Positions 20,144-29,552 of a DNA stretch of 64,000 nt are shown here, piece after piece. The position numbers and the translations under genes were made by a program. Numbering within the stretch: position 1 is the stretch's first letter; the number at the start of each line of letters is the position of its first letter. The stretch covers positions 2,754,001 through 2,818,000 of the forward strand of contig NZ_CP129968.2 of assembly GCF_030503875.2 (NCBI RefSeq), given 5' to 3'. The DNA comes from Marivirga arenosa. Its GTDB lineage: Bacteria; Bacteroidota; Bacteroidia; Cytophagales; Cyclobacteriaceae. The notes below the pieces were generated by a model. The model did no database searches. It was not told where the DNA came from and saw nothing but the letters and a program-made list of their open reading frames with translations.

Positions 20144-21310
20144 GTGGAAAAACAAAGGCTTACAACCCTTATTAATCAACCAGAAAAATTAGATGAAAAT
20201 GACTTCAATTCCTTATTGAAATTGAAGCAAGAGTTTCCTTATTTCCAAGCGATATTTCCTCTTATTACATTAGGTTCTAAAAAATTTGCTCCTGCAAAGG
20301 AAAAAAAATACACACAATCAGCCGCTATTGGTGTTTTAGAAAGAAAGCTTCTTAAGGAATTTTTAACAACCGATTTTGAAGAAGTAAATACTGATGAAAC
20401 TGAAGTTAAAGAAGTAAAATTAAAAACAAAAAGTCCTCAGGGTCATACTGAAGAACCAAAAACTAATTCTGATAGTGAAACTAAAAAGGAAGTAATTCCT
20501 ACTTCTCCTACTGAGGGTAAAAATAAAATAGAAGCGACTGAGCCCCCTATAGATTCTCATTTACCTGATTCATTCTTTTCTGAACTGATGAAAGAAATGG
20601 AAGAACTGAAAGCTGAGAAGGAAAATTATCTTAAAACCTTAGAAAGAATAGAATCTCTGGAAGAAAAACCAAAAACCAGGGGGACAAAGAAGACGAGTTC
20701 GACTAAAAATACTACGAAAAAAGCTTCTAGTCCGAAAAAAACAACTGCTAAGAAAACCTCCGCAGCAAAGAAAAGCAATACTGGAAAAACTAAAGCAGCA
20801 AGCACATCTGCAAAAAGCAATACTGCTAAAAAAACCTCCTCAACGGTTAAAAAAACTACTGCATCTAAGAAACCTAGCGTTGAAGAAAAAAAAACTAGCT
20901 CAGCAAAGGCAAAGTCATCTACTAAAAAGTCTGAAAGCGAAACAACAAAAAAAAACAAAAATGAAGAGGTAGATTTAATTCAAGAAATTAGAGCTAGAAA
21001 GGAATTAAAAATTAGTGATTCACATAAGAAAGAACAATTAGATATCATTAACAATTTTATTGAAAATGAACCTGTTCTAACTAGAAGAATTGATTCTGAT
21101 AATCAATCAAATAAACAAGAAGCAGAGGACCTTTCAGCCAGCAGTACTAACCTTTCTGATGATGTAGTTTCTGAAACTTTGGCAAAATTGATGATAAAAC
21201 AAGGCAGAAAGCAGAAGGCCATCGATATTTACAAGAAATTAATTTGGAAATTTCCACAAAAAAAGACGTACTTTGTCGAAATTATTGATGAATTAAAAAA
21301 ACAATCATAA
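20144..21310 (+). CDS. Lysine-rich protein with C-terminal TPR-like helix pair
   Basis: 388 residues from GTG at 20144 (no ATG is near). The N-terminal domain (1-75, LINQPEKLDENDFNSLLKL, FPYFQAIFPLITL) is helical and is seen in other Bacteroidota proteins. The middle, about 165-270, is a low-complexity histone-H1-like tract of Lys, Ala, Ser and Thr (KKTSSTKNTTKK, TAKKTSAAKKSNT). The end (SETLAKLMIKQGRKQKAIDIYKKLIWKFPQK) is a TPR unit. No signal peptide: cytoplasmic. The function is unknown; the basic tract could bind nucleic acid or membrane lipid. Gene order lptE - this - secG suggests a role tied to envelope or secretion. Confidence 0.8.
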   Translation: MEKQRLTTLINQPEKLDENDFNSLLKLKQEFPYFQAIFPLITLGSKKFAPAKEKKYTQSAAIGVLERKLLKEFLTTDFEEVNTDETEVKEVKLKTKSPQGHTEEPKTNSDSETKKEVIPTSPTEGKNKIEATEPPIDSHLPDSFFSELMKEMEELKAEKENYLKTLERIESLEEKPKTRGTKKTSSTKNTTKKASSPKKTTAKKTSAAKKSNTGKTKAASTSAKSNTAKKTSSTVKKTTASKKPSVEEKKTSSAKAKSSTKKSESETTKKNKNEEVDLIQEIRARKELKISDSHKKEQLDIINNFIENEPVLTRRIDSDNQSNKQEAEDLSASSTNLSDDVVSETLAKLMIKQGRKQKAIDIYKKLIWKFPQKKTYFVEIIDELKKQS

Positions 21311-21314
21311 ATAC

Positions 21315-21752
21315 ATGTTAACATTATTAATTACTTTAATCATTTTAGTTGCCATTTTATTGGTATTAGTAGTATTAGCTCAGAATTCAAAAGGTGGTGG
21401 ATTATCTAGCCAATTTGGAGGATCAGGAGCAAGTCAGGTTGTAGGTGTAAAAAGAACAGGAGATATATTAGAAAAAATCACTTGGGTATTAGCTATTAGT
21501 TTAGTGGTTTTAAGTTTAGCTTCTTCTTTTGTTATCAAAAGTACTTCTGTCGATACTGGTTTTACTAGTCCTAACATGGAAAAAGTACAAGATGAGACTT
21601 TACTTCCTGGTATGGAAAGTGGAGGACAAGAAGGTTTATTACCTGCTACTGAGGACGAAGAAAGCACTGAAGGAACCTCATCTGAAGAAGGAAATTCTGA
21701 ATTGATTGAAGGTTTACAAGAAGATACTGAAGAAGGAAGTTCTGAAGAGTAA
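21315..21752 (+). CDS. secG: Preprotein translocase subunit SecG
   Basis: Accessory subunit of the SecYEG channel. Two membrane helices (about 1-23 and 52-74) flank the conserved loop AQNSKGGGLSSQFGGSGASQ, the SecG hallmark. A long acidic Ser/Glu/Gly tail of about 60 residues after the second helix is typical of Bacteroidota SecG and makes it longer (145) than the enterobacterial form. It starts four bases after the TPR protein and ends the probable miaB operon at a strong terminator. Confidence 0.95.
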   Translation: MLTLLITLIILVAILLVLVVLAQNSKGGGLSSQFGGSGASQVVGVKRTGDILEKITWVLAISLVVLSLASSFVIKSTSVDTGFTSPNMEKVQDETLLPGMESGGQEGLLPATEDEESTEGTSSEEGNSELIEGLQEDTEEGSSEE

Positions 21753-21779
21753 TTCAAACTTCTTTTAACGAATATTTAA

Positions 21780-21810
21780 AAGGGAATCCATTGGGTTCCC
21801 TTTTTTATTT
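21780..21810 (+). terminator. Rho-independent terminator after secG
   Basis: Stem 21782-21789 with 21793-21800 (one G-T wobble), flanked by A on the left and six T on the right. Confidence 0.88.
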
Positions 21811-21848
21811 TATTCAAATTATTGTAAATTCATTATATACAATATTAT

Positions 21849-22559
21849 ATGAAAACGTATTTCAACCTTATCGTTTTAACTCTTCTGAGTTTTCAATTAT
21901 TATCTCAAGAATTCCCTTCCTTGAAAAGTCAAAATAGAGCCATCAATAACTATTTTACGATAAAGTACAAAGTGGTTGATTTTAAAAATAGCCTACATAT
22001 TAAAGATTATAAAACCTCAGAATTTCAATTAGAGAACGGATTTGATTATTATTTAAACAAACTTATTTATATTTCTTTTGGTATCAAGGGAGGCGTTATT
22101 TTAGGAATCCCATACAAAAATAGATTGCAAGCATACTTTAATAGTGGTAATGTTTCGGGTTTAGACACTTTTCTTAAATATTACGATGAGATCGATTTCA
22201 TAGATCAATCTTTGGCTATAACTAGATATTTCATAGGTGTGCAACCTCAACTAGGTTTTAATATCACAGAGAAATGGAAAATTTTGGCTGGTACAGAATT
22301 ACGCTACTTCTTTCAACATTTTTTTGAAAGAAGAACTTTCGATGGAACACATGTCATTGATGAAGGGGTAAATTTCAACCTATTAGGAACCATAGGATTA
22401 AACTACCTTTTGAATGAACAACTTTCAATAGGTCTTAATTATGATAGAGGACTGTCATACTTACGCAGAATATTGATAATAAACTCAGGCGGGAATGGAC
22501 CCTATACAAGTTCTGTTAGATATCATAGCTTAGGTCTCAATCTGAAATATTGTTTTTAA
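21849..22559 (+). CDS. Outer-membrane beta-barrel protein of unknown function
   Basis: 236 residues with a signal peptide (MKTYFNLIVLTLLSFQLLS, cut near SQE). The rest alternates hydrophobic and polar residues in short strands (YISFGIKGGVILGI, FIGVQPQLGFNIT, KWKILAGTELRYFF, NFNLLGTIGLNYLL, LSIGLNYD) and ends in LGLNLKYCF, with a C-terminal Phe as in barrel proteins. This suggests a small 8-stranded porin-like fold in the outer membrane. I cannot name a substrate. It is convergent with the phosphoesterase gene, with 7 bases between the stops. Confidence 0.75.
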   Translation: MKTYFNLIVLTLLSFQLLSQEFPSLKSQNRAINNYFTIKYKVVDFKNSLHIKDYKTSEFQLENGFDYYLNKLIYISFGIKGGVILGIPYKNRLQAYFNSGNVSGLDTFLKYYDEIDFIDQSLAITRYFIGVQPQLGFNITEKWKILAGTELRYFFQHFFERRTFDGTHVIDEGVNFNLLGTIGLNYLLNEQLSIGLNYDRGLSYLRRILIINSGGNGPYTSSVRYHSLGLNLKYCF

Positions 22560-22566
22560 ATTGCTT

Positions 22567-23067
22567 CTATCCTCTTTTACCTAATTCAATTACCTCCAAA
22601 TTCTCCACTCTCCCATTGTTAATTTCAAAGCGCATCATTGTTCTGATTTTATGAAAACCCTGATTACCTGCAGCTCCAGGATTTAGGTACAGTAAATTAT
22701 TACGCTTTTTATCAGGCATCGCTCTTAAAATATGGGAATGACCACATATAAAAACATTTGGTTTTTCAGATTCAATTAATTTCCGAACTCTTGGATTATA
22801 GCTTGGAGGCTTCCCTCCTATATGAGTCATAAAAATTTTCACTCCTTCTCGCTCAATAAATAAATCTTCAGGATATATATTTTGAAATTCAGGGGTATCT
22901 ATGTTGCCAAATACTGCTAATGTTGGAGCGACCTGTTCTAGCTTTTCAATTATCTCTCCAGTTTCACCTATATCTCCAGCATGCCATATTTCATCACAAT
23001 CTTTGAAATATTTGGGAATATTATCATCCCAAAAGCTATGGGTATCGGAAATAAGACCTATTTTCAT
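22567..23067 (-). CDS. YfcE/MJ0936-type metallophosphoesterase
   Basis: 166-residue calcineurin-like phosphoesterase of the small YfcE class. All metal motifs are present: ISDTHS (Asp8, His10), HAGDIGE, FGNID, MTHIGG and GHSHI, so a di-metal centre is expected. Members hydrolyse phosphodiesters; the natural substrate is generally unknown. No signal peptide. Its upstream spacer holds a palindromic intergenic element and no clear promoter box. Confidence 0.92.
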   Translation of the reverse strand: MKIGLISDTHSFWDDNIPKYFKDCDEIWHAGDIGETGEIIEKLEQVAPTLAVFGNIDTPEFQNIYPEDLFIEREGVKIFMTHIGGKPPSYNPRVRKLIESEKPNVFICGHSHILRAMPDKKRNNLLYLNPGAAGNQGFHKIRTMMRFEINNGRVENLEVIELGKRG

Positions 23068-23146
23068 AAATTGGTAGTTATTTTTGTCGTAACAGCTTAA
23101 GAAGAACTCAAAACGAACAGGTATTTTAACCTTTGGTTAAAATAAA

Positions 23147-23255
23147 CAGATTCCTGTCTTCATAGGAATGACGCACAGATCTTAGATCAAATGATAACAA
23201 ATATCTAAATCTACTAACTAAATCTCGGGCGTCACTTCTGTGAAGAAAGAGATTT
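23147..23255. repeat. Palindromic intergenic repeat-like element
   Basis: Two imperfect hairpins lie in the 217-base spacer between the phosphoesterase and mutase genes. The first (23150-23169) has arms ATTCCT/AGGAAT next to ATGACG, recalling the widespread GTCATTCCTGCG-type dispersed palindromes. The second (23220-23255) has arms AAATCTC/GAGATTT with an inner TCAC/GTGA pair. Only one copy is in this window, so repeat status is inferred. Confidence 0.45.
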
Positions 23256-23284
23256 ATCCTATTGACTCGAAGTTTCAGTACGCG

Positions 23285-25006
23285 TTACAAATCCAAATCA
23301 TCTAAATAGGCTTTAATGATATTCCCTAATTCCGCAAAATCACTTTCGAAGCTATCTTTTGAATTTAAGCTCCCCTTCACACTCACATAAAATTTAATCT
23401 TAGGTTCTGTGCCAGAAGGTCTTGCAGAAATTTTACTACCATCCTCCAGGAAGAATTGTAATACATTAGATGCTGGAAAATCTAATCTTGACATTTTACC
23501 AGTCTCTAAATCTAAAATTGTTGACTTCTGATAATCTCTTACCTTTAGAACCTTTGTCCCTGCAAGGCTTTTAGGAGGTTCTTCTCTAAACCTAGTCATC
23601 ATAGCCTTAATTTCCTCGCTACCCGATTTACCTTTCTTAGTAATGGAAACTAGATCTTCTCTATAAAAACCGAATTTAAGATACATCTCAATAAGATAAT
23701 CATATAAAGTCTTTCCTTTTGACTTAACGTAAGAGGTCATTTCAGCTATCATTGCAACGGAAGCAATAGCATCCTTATCGCGTACATAATCACTAATCAT
23801 ATAGCCATAGCTTTCCTCACCACCGCCTATAAAAGTTTTCTTACCTTCTAATTCTCTAATTACAGCTGCGATATTTTTAAAACCAGTGAGGGTATCATAA
23901 CAATCTACTTTGTAGGCTTCTGCTATATTTTTAAATAGTTCTGTAGTAACTATGGTTTTAACGATATATTGATTGCCATCCAATTTTCCTAAATCATTCC
24001 ATCTACTTAACAGATAATAGATTAATAGTGAGCCTGTTTGATTCCCGTTAAGCAATTCAAATTCATTATTCCCATTTTTAATGGCAATCCCTACCCTATC
24101 AGAATCCGGATCTGTAGCCATCACAATATCTGCATCAACTTCTTTTCCTTTAGCTAATGCCATAGACATGGCTTCCTTCTCTTCAGGATTAGGATAAACA
24201 ACAGTAGGAAAATCTCCATTGGGTTCTGACTGTTCTTCTACGATATGTACATTTTTAAAGCCGAAGGATTCTAAAGCTTTAGGCACTAGTGTAATTCCTG
24301 TTCCATGAATGGAAGAAAATACTATATCAATTGATTTATCATTTTCACTGGCGTCAGGAAATAGTCTCAATTTCTTGATTTCTTCTAAATAAGCTTCATC
24401 TAAATCTTCTCCTATAAATTCAATAAGGGCATCTTTCCTTTCGAAGGAAACATCATCAATGGAAGAAATAGATTGAACTTCATTCATAACGTTAATATCA
24501 TGAGGAGCAACCATTTGAGCTCCATCTGTCCAATACGCTTTATAACCATTATATTCTTTCGGATTATGCGAAGCCGTTAACACTACACCACTTTTACAGC
24601 CTAAATGACGAATAGCAAATGATAATTCTGGCGTTGGTCTTAAAGCTTCAAAAAAGAATACTTTTATATCATTAGCTGTAAAAACATCTGCCACAACATT
24701 AGCAAATTCATCTGCATTATTTCTACAATCGTGAGCAATTGCCACAGAAACACCTTGTTCTTTAAATGTTTTGTTCAAGTAATTACTTAAACCTTGAGTA
24801 GCCATCCCTAAGGTGTATTTATTCATACGGTTACTCCCAACTCCCATTATGCCACGCAAACCACCAGTTCCAAATTCTAAATCTTTATAAAAAGATTCTT
24901 CAAATTCTTCTTTATTATTTTCCTGTAAATCTCTTATCTGTTTTTTAGTAGCCTCATCCACAGCTTTACTGTCTAACCACTGCTGGGCTTTTTCCTGACT
25001 TGTCAT
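23285..25006 (-). CDS. Phosphoglucomutase/phosphomannomutase (phospho-sugar mutase)
   Basis: 573 residues of the alpha-D-phosphohexomutase superfamily, the long form found in Firmicutes and Bacteroidota (PgcA-like). The phosphoserine loop is VVLTASHNPKEYNGYK (Ser146), the Mg2+ loop ATDPDSDRVG, the sugar-specificity loop GGGEESYGY and the phosphate-binding loop RPSGTEPKIKFY. GGEES is typical for glucose-phosphate use, so interconversion of glucose 1- and 6-phosphate is likely, feeding glycogen and cell-envelope sugars. Cytoplasmic. It is a single gene, 241 bases from hppD. Confidence 0.95.
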   Translation of the reverse strand: MTSQEKAQQWLDSKAVDEATKKQIRDLQENNKEEFEESFYKDLEFGTGGLRGIMGVGSNRMNKYTLGMATQGLSNYLNKTFKEQGVSVAIAHDCRNNADEFANVVADVFTANDIKVFFFEALRPTPELSFAIRHLGCKSGVVLTASHNPKEYNGYKAYWTDGAQMVAPHDINVMNEVQSISSIDDVSFERKDALIEFIGEDLDEAYLEEIKKLRLFPDASENDKSIDIVFSSIHGTGITLVPKALESFGFKNVHIVEEQSEPNGDFPTVVYPNPEEKEAMSMALAKGKEVDADIVMATDPDSDRVGIAIKNGNNEFELLNGNQTGSLLIYYLLSRWNDLGKLDGNQYIVKTIVTTELFKNIAEAYKVDCYDTLTGFKNIAAVIRELEGKKTFIGGGEESYGYMISDYVRDKDAIASVAMIAEMTSYVKSKGKTLYDYLIEMYLKFGFYREDLVSITKKGKSGSEEIKAMMTRFREEPPKSLAGTKVLKVRDYQKSTILDLETGKMSRLDFPASNVLQFFLEDGSKISARPSGTEPKIKFYVSVKGSLNSKDSFESDFAELGNIIKAYLDDLDL

Positions 25007-25179
25007 GATGGTTCTTATTTTTAATTAATAAAATCTGAATAACGACTAATTATGATCTCTTAAGATTAGAATTGATTCTCACTGCAAATCTTTTAGATAA
25101 TCAAATAATAATGAAAGTTAAATTACTGAATAATGTGCTAGCAAAAAACAAAAATTGTCTTTAAAGCGCTTTAAGCATA

Positions 25180-25216
25180 AAAAAACCACAGCTAAAAAAG
25201 CCTGTGGTTTTTTGGT
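25180..25216. terminator. Terminator after the hppD gene (works on both strands)
   Basis: 9-11-bp stem (25181-25191 with 25202-25212) with A run on the left and T run on the right. hppD on the minus strand is the gene it serves. Confidence 0.88.
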
Positions 25217-25247
25217 TTATTTTTTAATTGCTCTTATGAGCAGATTA

Positions 25248-26342
25248 CTATAAGTTCCCTCTTAGCTCTTGTTCTCTTTCAATTGCTTCAAATAAGGCTT
25301 TGAAATTACCTTTACCGAAAGACTTAGCTCCTTTTCTTTGTATAATTTCATAGAAGACAGTTGGTCTATCCTGAACTGGTTTTGTAAAGATTTGAAGTAG
25401 ATATCCTTCATCATCTCTATCTACCAAAATATTATTTTCTCTGATGGGTTCTATATCCTCATCTATTTCTCCTACCCTTTCGAATAAATCGTCATAATAA
25501 ACATCAGGAACCCTCAAGAATTCAACCCCCCTTCTTCTCATTTCAGATACAGTATCCACGATGTCATCAGTTGCAATGGCAATATGCTGAACGCCTGCTC
25601 CTTTATAAAAATCTATATACTCCTCAATTTGAGATTTTTTCTTACCCTCAGCTGGCTCATTAATAGGGAATTTGATAAATCCATTCCCATTAGAAACCAC
25701 TTTAGACATTAGGGCAGTATAATCAGTAGAAATATCTTTATCATCAAAAGTGATTAATAAGTTGAAGCCCATAACATCTCTGTAAAAATCAACCCATTTG
25801 TTCATTTCACCCCATCCTACATTACCTACGCAATGGTCAACATATTTTAAACCTATAGGGCTTGCAGGTAATTCACTTGTTTTTTCAACATAGCCAGGTA
25901 AGAATACCCCACTATAATTTTGTCTGTTAACAAATGTGTGAAGTGTATCGCCATAAGTATGAATAGAAGCTACTGTTACTTCTCCATGCTCATCTTTAAT
26001 AGTTTTGGGTTCAGAATGTGCTTTTGCCCCTCTTTTAGTGGTTTCATTAAAAGATAACTCAGCATCATCAACCCAAAGTGCTAATACTTTAACTCCATCT
26101 CCGTGTAATCTAACATGTTCTGCAATTTCGGAATCCGGCTCTAAGGAAGAAGTTAATACCAAACGGATCTTGCCTTGTTGCAACATATATGAAGCCCTAT
26201 CCTTAATGCCTGTTTCCGGACCAGCGTAGGCTTTTAACTCAAAACCAAAAGCCGTTTGATAATACATGGCTGATTGCTTAGCATTTCCAACATAAAATTC
26301 AATGTAATCGGTGCCATTTATAGGCAAAAAATCCTGTTCCAT
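25248..26342 (-). CDS. hppD: 4-hydroxyphenylpyruvate dioxygenase
   Basis: Fe(II) dioxygenase that turns 4-hydroxyphenylpyruvate into homogentisate in tyrosine breakdown. 364 residues with two vicinal-oxygen-chelate halves. The three iron ligands are identifiable: His170 (KYVDHCVGN), His253 (GVQHIAIATDD) and Glu332 (FYEIIQRKGAKSFGKGNF), the last segment being the family signature. Homogentisate dioxygenase is not adjacent, so the pathway is dispersed or the product has another fate such as pigment. A promoter with good spacing lies upstream. Confidence 0.97.
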   Translation of the reverse strand: MEQDFLPINGTDYIEFYVGNAKQSAMYYQTAFGFELKAYAGPETGIKDRASYMLQQGKIRLVLTSSLEPDSEIAEHVRLHGDGVKVLALWVDDAELSFNETTKRGAKAHSEPKTIKDEHGEVTVASIHTYGDTLHTFVNRQNYSGVFLPGYVEKTSELPASPIGLKYVDHCVGNVGWGEMNKWVDFYRDVMGFNLLITFDDKDISTDYTALMSKVVSNGNGFIKFPINEPAEGKKKSQIEEYIDFYKGAGVQHIAIATDDIVDTVSEMRRRGVEFLRVPDVYYDDLFERVGEIDEDIEPIRENNILVDRDDEGYLLQIFTKPVQDRPTVFYEIIQRKGAKSFGKGNFKALFEAIEREQELRGNL

Positions 26343-26376
26343 AGTCTTTTAAATCAATTTTAAAATTAATTATATT

Positions 26377-26407
26377 CAAAATTATGCATTTTGACCACTT
26401 ATAGAAA
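26377..26407 (-). promoter_or_regulatory. Promoter of hppD
   Basis: Minus strand: TTTC (26407-26404), 19-base spacer, -7 box TAATTTTG (26384-26377). The start codon is 34 bases beyond. Confidence 0.65.
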
Positions 26408-26501
26408 TTAAATCCAAAACTATTACTAAATAGTGCTCGTATTACTTGGAAGTTAATTTCAATCTAAAGAATTTTACATTCAGAAAACAATAGCGCATAG
26501 C

Positions 26502-26909
26502 ATGATAGATATTAAAAAGTTAGATGAAGATTTGACAGCATTGGTAAAGGCAAAAATTGCTTTAAGTAAATTGACTTATGCTGATAATGATTATGACAAA
26601 ATCGAAGAAGAACTTCATGATTTAGAGGATGATTTCCAAGAAAATTATGGTGAATACTTGGAAGAAGCATTAGCAGACGTTCATGATGAATTCTGCCCAG
26701 ACAATGATGTTTTGCTTCCGATTGCCTATTTAGCTGATGAATATGTTGTTACTGAAGATACAATAGATGTAGCTCCAGGCCATGGAGTGTTAGTTGAAGC
26801 TGATGATTTCGCCAGCTCTAAAGTTACATTAGCATTAGCTCCAAAACCTACAAGAATAGTTTTACAAGCTGGAAATGACCACAAAGAAGTGGTTTGGAAA
26901 GCGAGCTAA
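26502..26909 (+). CDS. Conserved hypothetical protein, helical N half and beta C half
   Basis: 135 residues, acidic and cytoplasmic. The first 65 residues are helical (LDEDLTALVKAKIALSKL, IEEELHDLEDDFQENYGEYLEEAL); the rest is strand-rich (IDVAPGHGVLVEADDF, KVTLALAPKPTRIVLQAG). I do not recognise the family, though it reads as a conserved Bacteroidota protein. It is divergent from hppD and ends at a strong terminator, so it is an independent gene. Confidence 0.75.
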   Translation: MIDIKKLDEDLTALVKAKIALSKLTYADNDYDKIEEELHDLEDDFQENYGEYLEEALADVHDEFCPDNDVLLPIAYLADEYVVTEDTIDVAPGHGVLVEADDFASSKVTLALAPKPTRIVLQAGNDHKEVVWKAS

Positions 26910-26931
26910 TTCTTAATTAATAGCATAAACT

Positions 26932-26970
26932 AAAAAGTTCTTTAGTACTCTAAAGAACTTTTTTTATTTA
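26932..26970 (+). terminator. Rho-independent terminator after the 26502 gene
   Basis: 14-bp stem (26932-26945 with 26950-26963), loop TACT, then T run. Confidence 0.92.
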
Positions 26971-27123
26971 AGACCACATATTGCTTTATCCGATTGCTTA
27001 TAAACAATAGTCTTCTCTATTTTTATGAGCTTATAGTTCATTTATACCTCATATCTATTATTTACCAAATGAATTATGGAAATGAAGTAGATTAACAATT
27101 CATCATTTTCTTTGAGGAATTTA

Positions 27124-27154
27124 TTTCCATTTACCAATCATCCCTCTATATTTG
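27124..27154 (+). promoter_or_regulatory. Promoter of the pyrophosphatase gene
   Basis: TTTC (27124-27127), 19-base spacer, -7 box TATATTTG (27147-27154); start codon 28 bases beyond. Confidence 0.65.
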
Positions 27155-27182
27155 CAGGGTTTCAAAAAAATAACTAAAACTT

Positions 27183-29390
27183 ATGAGCAATATTATCTGG
27201 ATTGTCCCGATTCTCGGGATTGTGGGACTGATTGTTATGGCTATCAAATCCGCATGGGTATCGAAGCAAGATGCCGGTGATGAGAGGATGCAAGAATTAG
27301 CTGGATACATAGCAAAAGGTGCTATGGCATTTTTAAAAGCCGAATGGAAGGTAATGTTCTACTTTGTGATCATTGCCGGTATATTGTTGGCATATTCTGG
27401 CACATTAGTGGAAACATCATCTCCTGTAATTGCAATTTCATTTATTATAGGTGCTATTTTTTCAGCATTTGCAGGTTACGTAGGAATGAATATTGCTACT
27501 AAAGCGAATGTGAGAACTACTCAATCCGCAAAAACTAGTCTAGCAAAAGCTTTGAAAGTATCATTTTCAGGTGGTACTGTAATGGGGCTTGGTGTTGCAG
27601 GCCTTGCAGTTTTTGGAATGGGTACTCTATTTATTTTCTTCTATAACCTTTATGTATTACAAACTGGTGGTGATGTAAACGGTTTGGAAATGGAAAAAGC
27701 ATTAGAAGTGTTAGCAGGTTTTTCTTTAGGAGCTGAATCAATTGCATTATTCGCCAGAGTTGGTGGTGGTATCTATACGAAAGCTGCCGATGTTGGTGCT
27801 GATTTAGTGGGTAAGGTTGAAGCTGGAATTCCAGAGGATGATCCAAGAAACCCTGCAACTATTGCAGATAATGTTGGAGATAATGTTGGAGATGTTGCAG
27901 GTATGGGAGCCGATTTATTTGGTTCTTATGTAGCTACTATCTTAGCTTCAATGGTATTAGGTAGAGAAATCATCTCTGAAGATCAGTTTGGTGGTATTGC
28001 ACCTATCCTTTTACCCATGATAATTGCAGGTTTAGGATTAGTATTCTCTATTGTAGGTACTCTTTTCGTTAGAGTTCAAAATGAAACTGATAGTGTTCAA
28101 AAGGCACTAAACTGGGGAAACTGGTCTTCGATCATTCTTACCGTTATAGCTTCTTATTTCTTAGTGGACTACATGTTACCAGAAACACTTGTTATCCGTG
28201 GATTCGAATTTGGTAGTATGGATGTATTCTGGGCTATATTTACAGGTCTTATTGTAGGTGCTTTAATGAGTATCATAACAGAATATTATACTTCTATGGG
28301 TAAAAAACCTGTATTATCTATAGTGAAACAATCAAGTACTGGTTCTGCTACAAACATCATTGGTGGTTTAGCAGTCGGTATGCAGTCAACTGTATTGCCG
28401 ATATTAGTTTTAGCGGTAGGTATAGTAGTTTCTTATTCTTTCGCTGGTTTATATGGTGTAGCAATTGCTGCTGCTGGTATGATGGCAACTACAGCTATGC
28501 AATTAGCGATTGATGCTTTCGGTCCTATTGCTGATAATGCAGGTGGTATTGCAGAAATGAGCGGATTACCTGAAGAAGTAAGAGATAGAACTGATAATCT
28601 TGATGCGGTTGGTAATACTACTGCTGCAACGGGTAAAGGCTTTGCTATTGCTTCTGCTGCATTAACTGCATTAGCTCTTTTTGCAGCTTTCGTTGGTATT
28701 TCCGGCATTGACTCAATTGATATTTACAAAGCTCCTGTATTGGCTGCTTTATTTGTTGGGGGTATGATTCCATTCATCTTCTCTTCATTAGCAATAGCTG
28801 CTGTAGGTAGAGCTGCAATGGATATGGTACAAGAAGTAAGAAGACAGTTTAAAGAAATGCCTGGCATTATGGAAGGTACAACTAAACCAGAGTATGAAAA
28901 ATGTGTAGACATCTCTACTAAAGCCTCTATTCGTGAAATGATTTTGCCAGGTGCTATTGCGTTAATCGTTCCTTTATTAGTTGGATTTGGTTTAAAAGGA
29001 GTATTTGAAGATACTTCTTCTGCAGAAATCTTAGGTGGATTATTAGCAGGTGTTACCGTTTCAGGTGTTTTAATGGGAATATTCCAGAATAACGCTGGTG
29101 GTGCTTGGGACAATGCTAAAAAATCATTCGAAAAAGGAGTAGAAATTAATGGCAAAATGGAGTATAAAGGATCTGAAGCTCATAAAGCATCAGTGACTGG
29201 TGATACCGTTGGTGATCCTTTTAAAGATACTTCTGGCCCATCTATGAACATTTTAATTAAATTAATGTCTATTGTAGCATTAGTTATCGCTCCTCACATT
29301 TCTGTTAAGGACCATAGCACTGCAGAAGTGAAGAAAGAGGTTAAAGAAATAGTAGTGGAAAAAAGCGAAGTGATTCAAGCTGAGAAATAA
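27183..29390 (+). CDS. hppA: Membrane-bound ion-pumping pyrophosphatase, K+-dependent class
   Basis: Hydrolyses inorganic pyrophosphate and pumps H+ and/or Na+ across the inner membrane. 735 residues with about 16 membrane helices. The active site is [20 protein letters not shown] followed by the [18 protein letters not shown] segment, with a second site DNAGGIAEM and [14 protein letters not shown] at the end. The potassium marker is Ala in [10 protein letters not shown] (about residue 481) where K+-independent pumps have Lys, so this is the K+-dependent class. Whether it moves Na+, H+ or both cannot be decided by eye. The C-terminal tail after VKDHSTAE is a charged extension of about 25 residues. 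Monocistronic. Confidence 0.96.
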   Translation: MSNIIWIVPILGIVGLIVMAIKSAWVSKQDAGDERMQELAGYIAKGAMAFLKAEWKVMFYFVIIAGILLAYSGTLVETSSPVIAISFIIGAIFSAFAGYVGMNIATKANVRTTQSAKTSLAKALKVSFSGGTVMGLGVAGLAVFGMGTLFIFFYNLYVLQTGGDVNGLEMEKALEVLAGFSLGAESIALFARVGGGIYTKAADVGADLVGKVEAGIPEDDPRNPATIADNVGDNVGDVAGMGADLFGSYVATILASMVLGREIISEDQFGGIAPILLPMIIAGLGLVFSIVGTLFVRVQNETDSVQKALNWGNWSSIILTVIASYFLVDYMLPETLVIRGFEFGSMDVFWAIFTGLIVGALMSIITEYYTSMGKKPVLSIVKQSSTGSATNIIGGLAVGMQSTVLPILVLAVGIVVSYSFAGLYGVAIAAAGMMATTAMQLAIDAFGPIADNAGGIAEMSGLPEEVRDRTDNLDAVGNTTAATGKGFAIASAALTALALFAAFVGISGIDSIDIYKAPVLAALFVGGMIPFIFSSLAIAAVGRAAMDMVQEVRRQFKEMPGIMEGTTKPEYEKCVDISTKASIREMILPGAIALIVPLLVGFGLKGVFEDTSSAEILGGLLAGVTVSGVLMGIFQNNAGGAWDNAKKSFEKGVEINGKMEYKGSEAHKASVTGDTVGDPFKDTSGPSMNILIKLMSIVALVIAPHISVKDHSTAEVKKEVKEIVVEKSEVIQAEK

Positions 29391-29410
29391 GCTTTTTTAA
29401 ATGATTTGTG

Positions 29411-29445
29411 AAAGGTTAGTTGGTCATCCAACTAACCTTTTTTGT
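29411..29445 (+). terminator. Rho-independent terminator after hppA
   Basis: 13-bp perfect stem (29411-29423 with 29428-29440), loop TCAT, T run. Confidence 0.93.
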
Positions 29446-29552
29446 TAAAATTGTTTTCTGAATTCTGAAATCAATTCACTTACCTTTTATTGTATTTACA
29501 GTAAATCATTTCTATTTTGCTAATTAATTGAAGCATTAGAAAAAGTAATCAA

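Noticed and set aside
20626..20958. Hydrophobic Phe/Val-rich minus-strand frame, looks like a membrane protein
   Set aside because: It is the antisense of the Lys/Ser/Thr-rich tract; Lys codons read backwards give Phe and Leu, so the 'membrane protein' is an artefact.
28433..29155. Two minus-strand frames inside hppA
   Set aside because: Antisense of well-conserved membrane helices, typical shadow frames.
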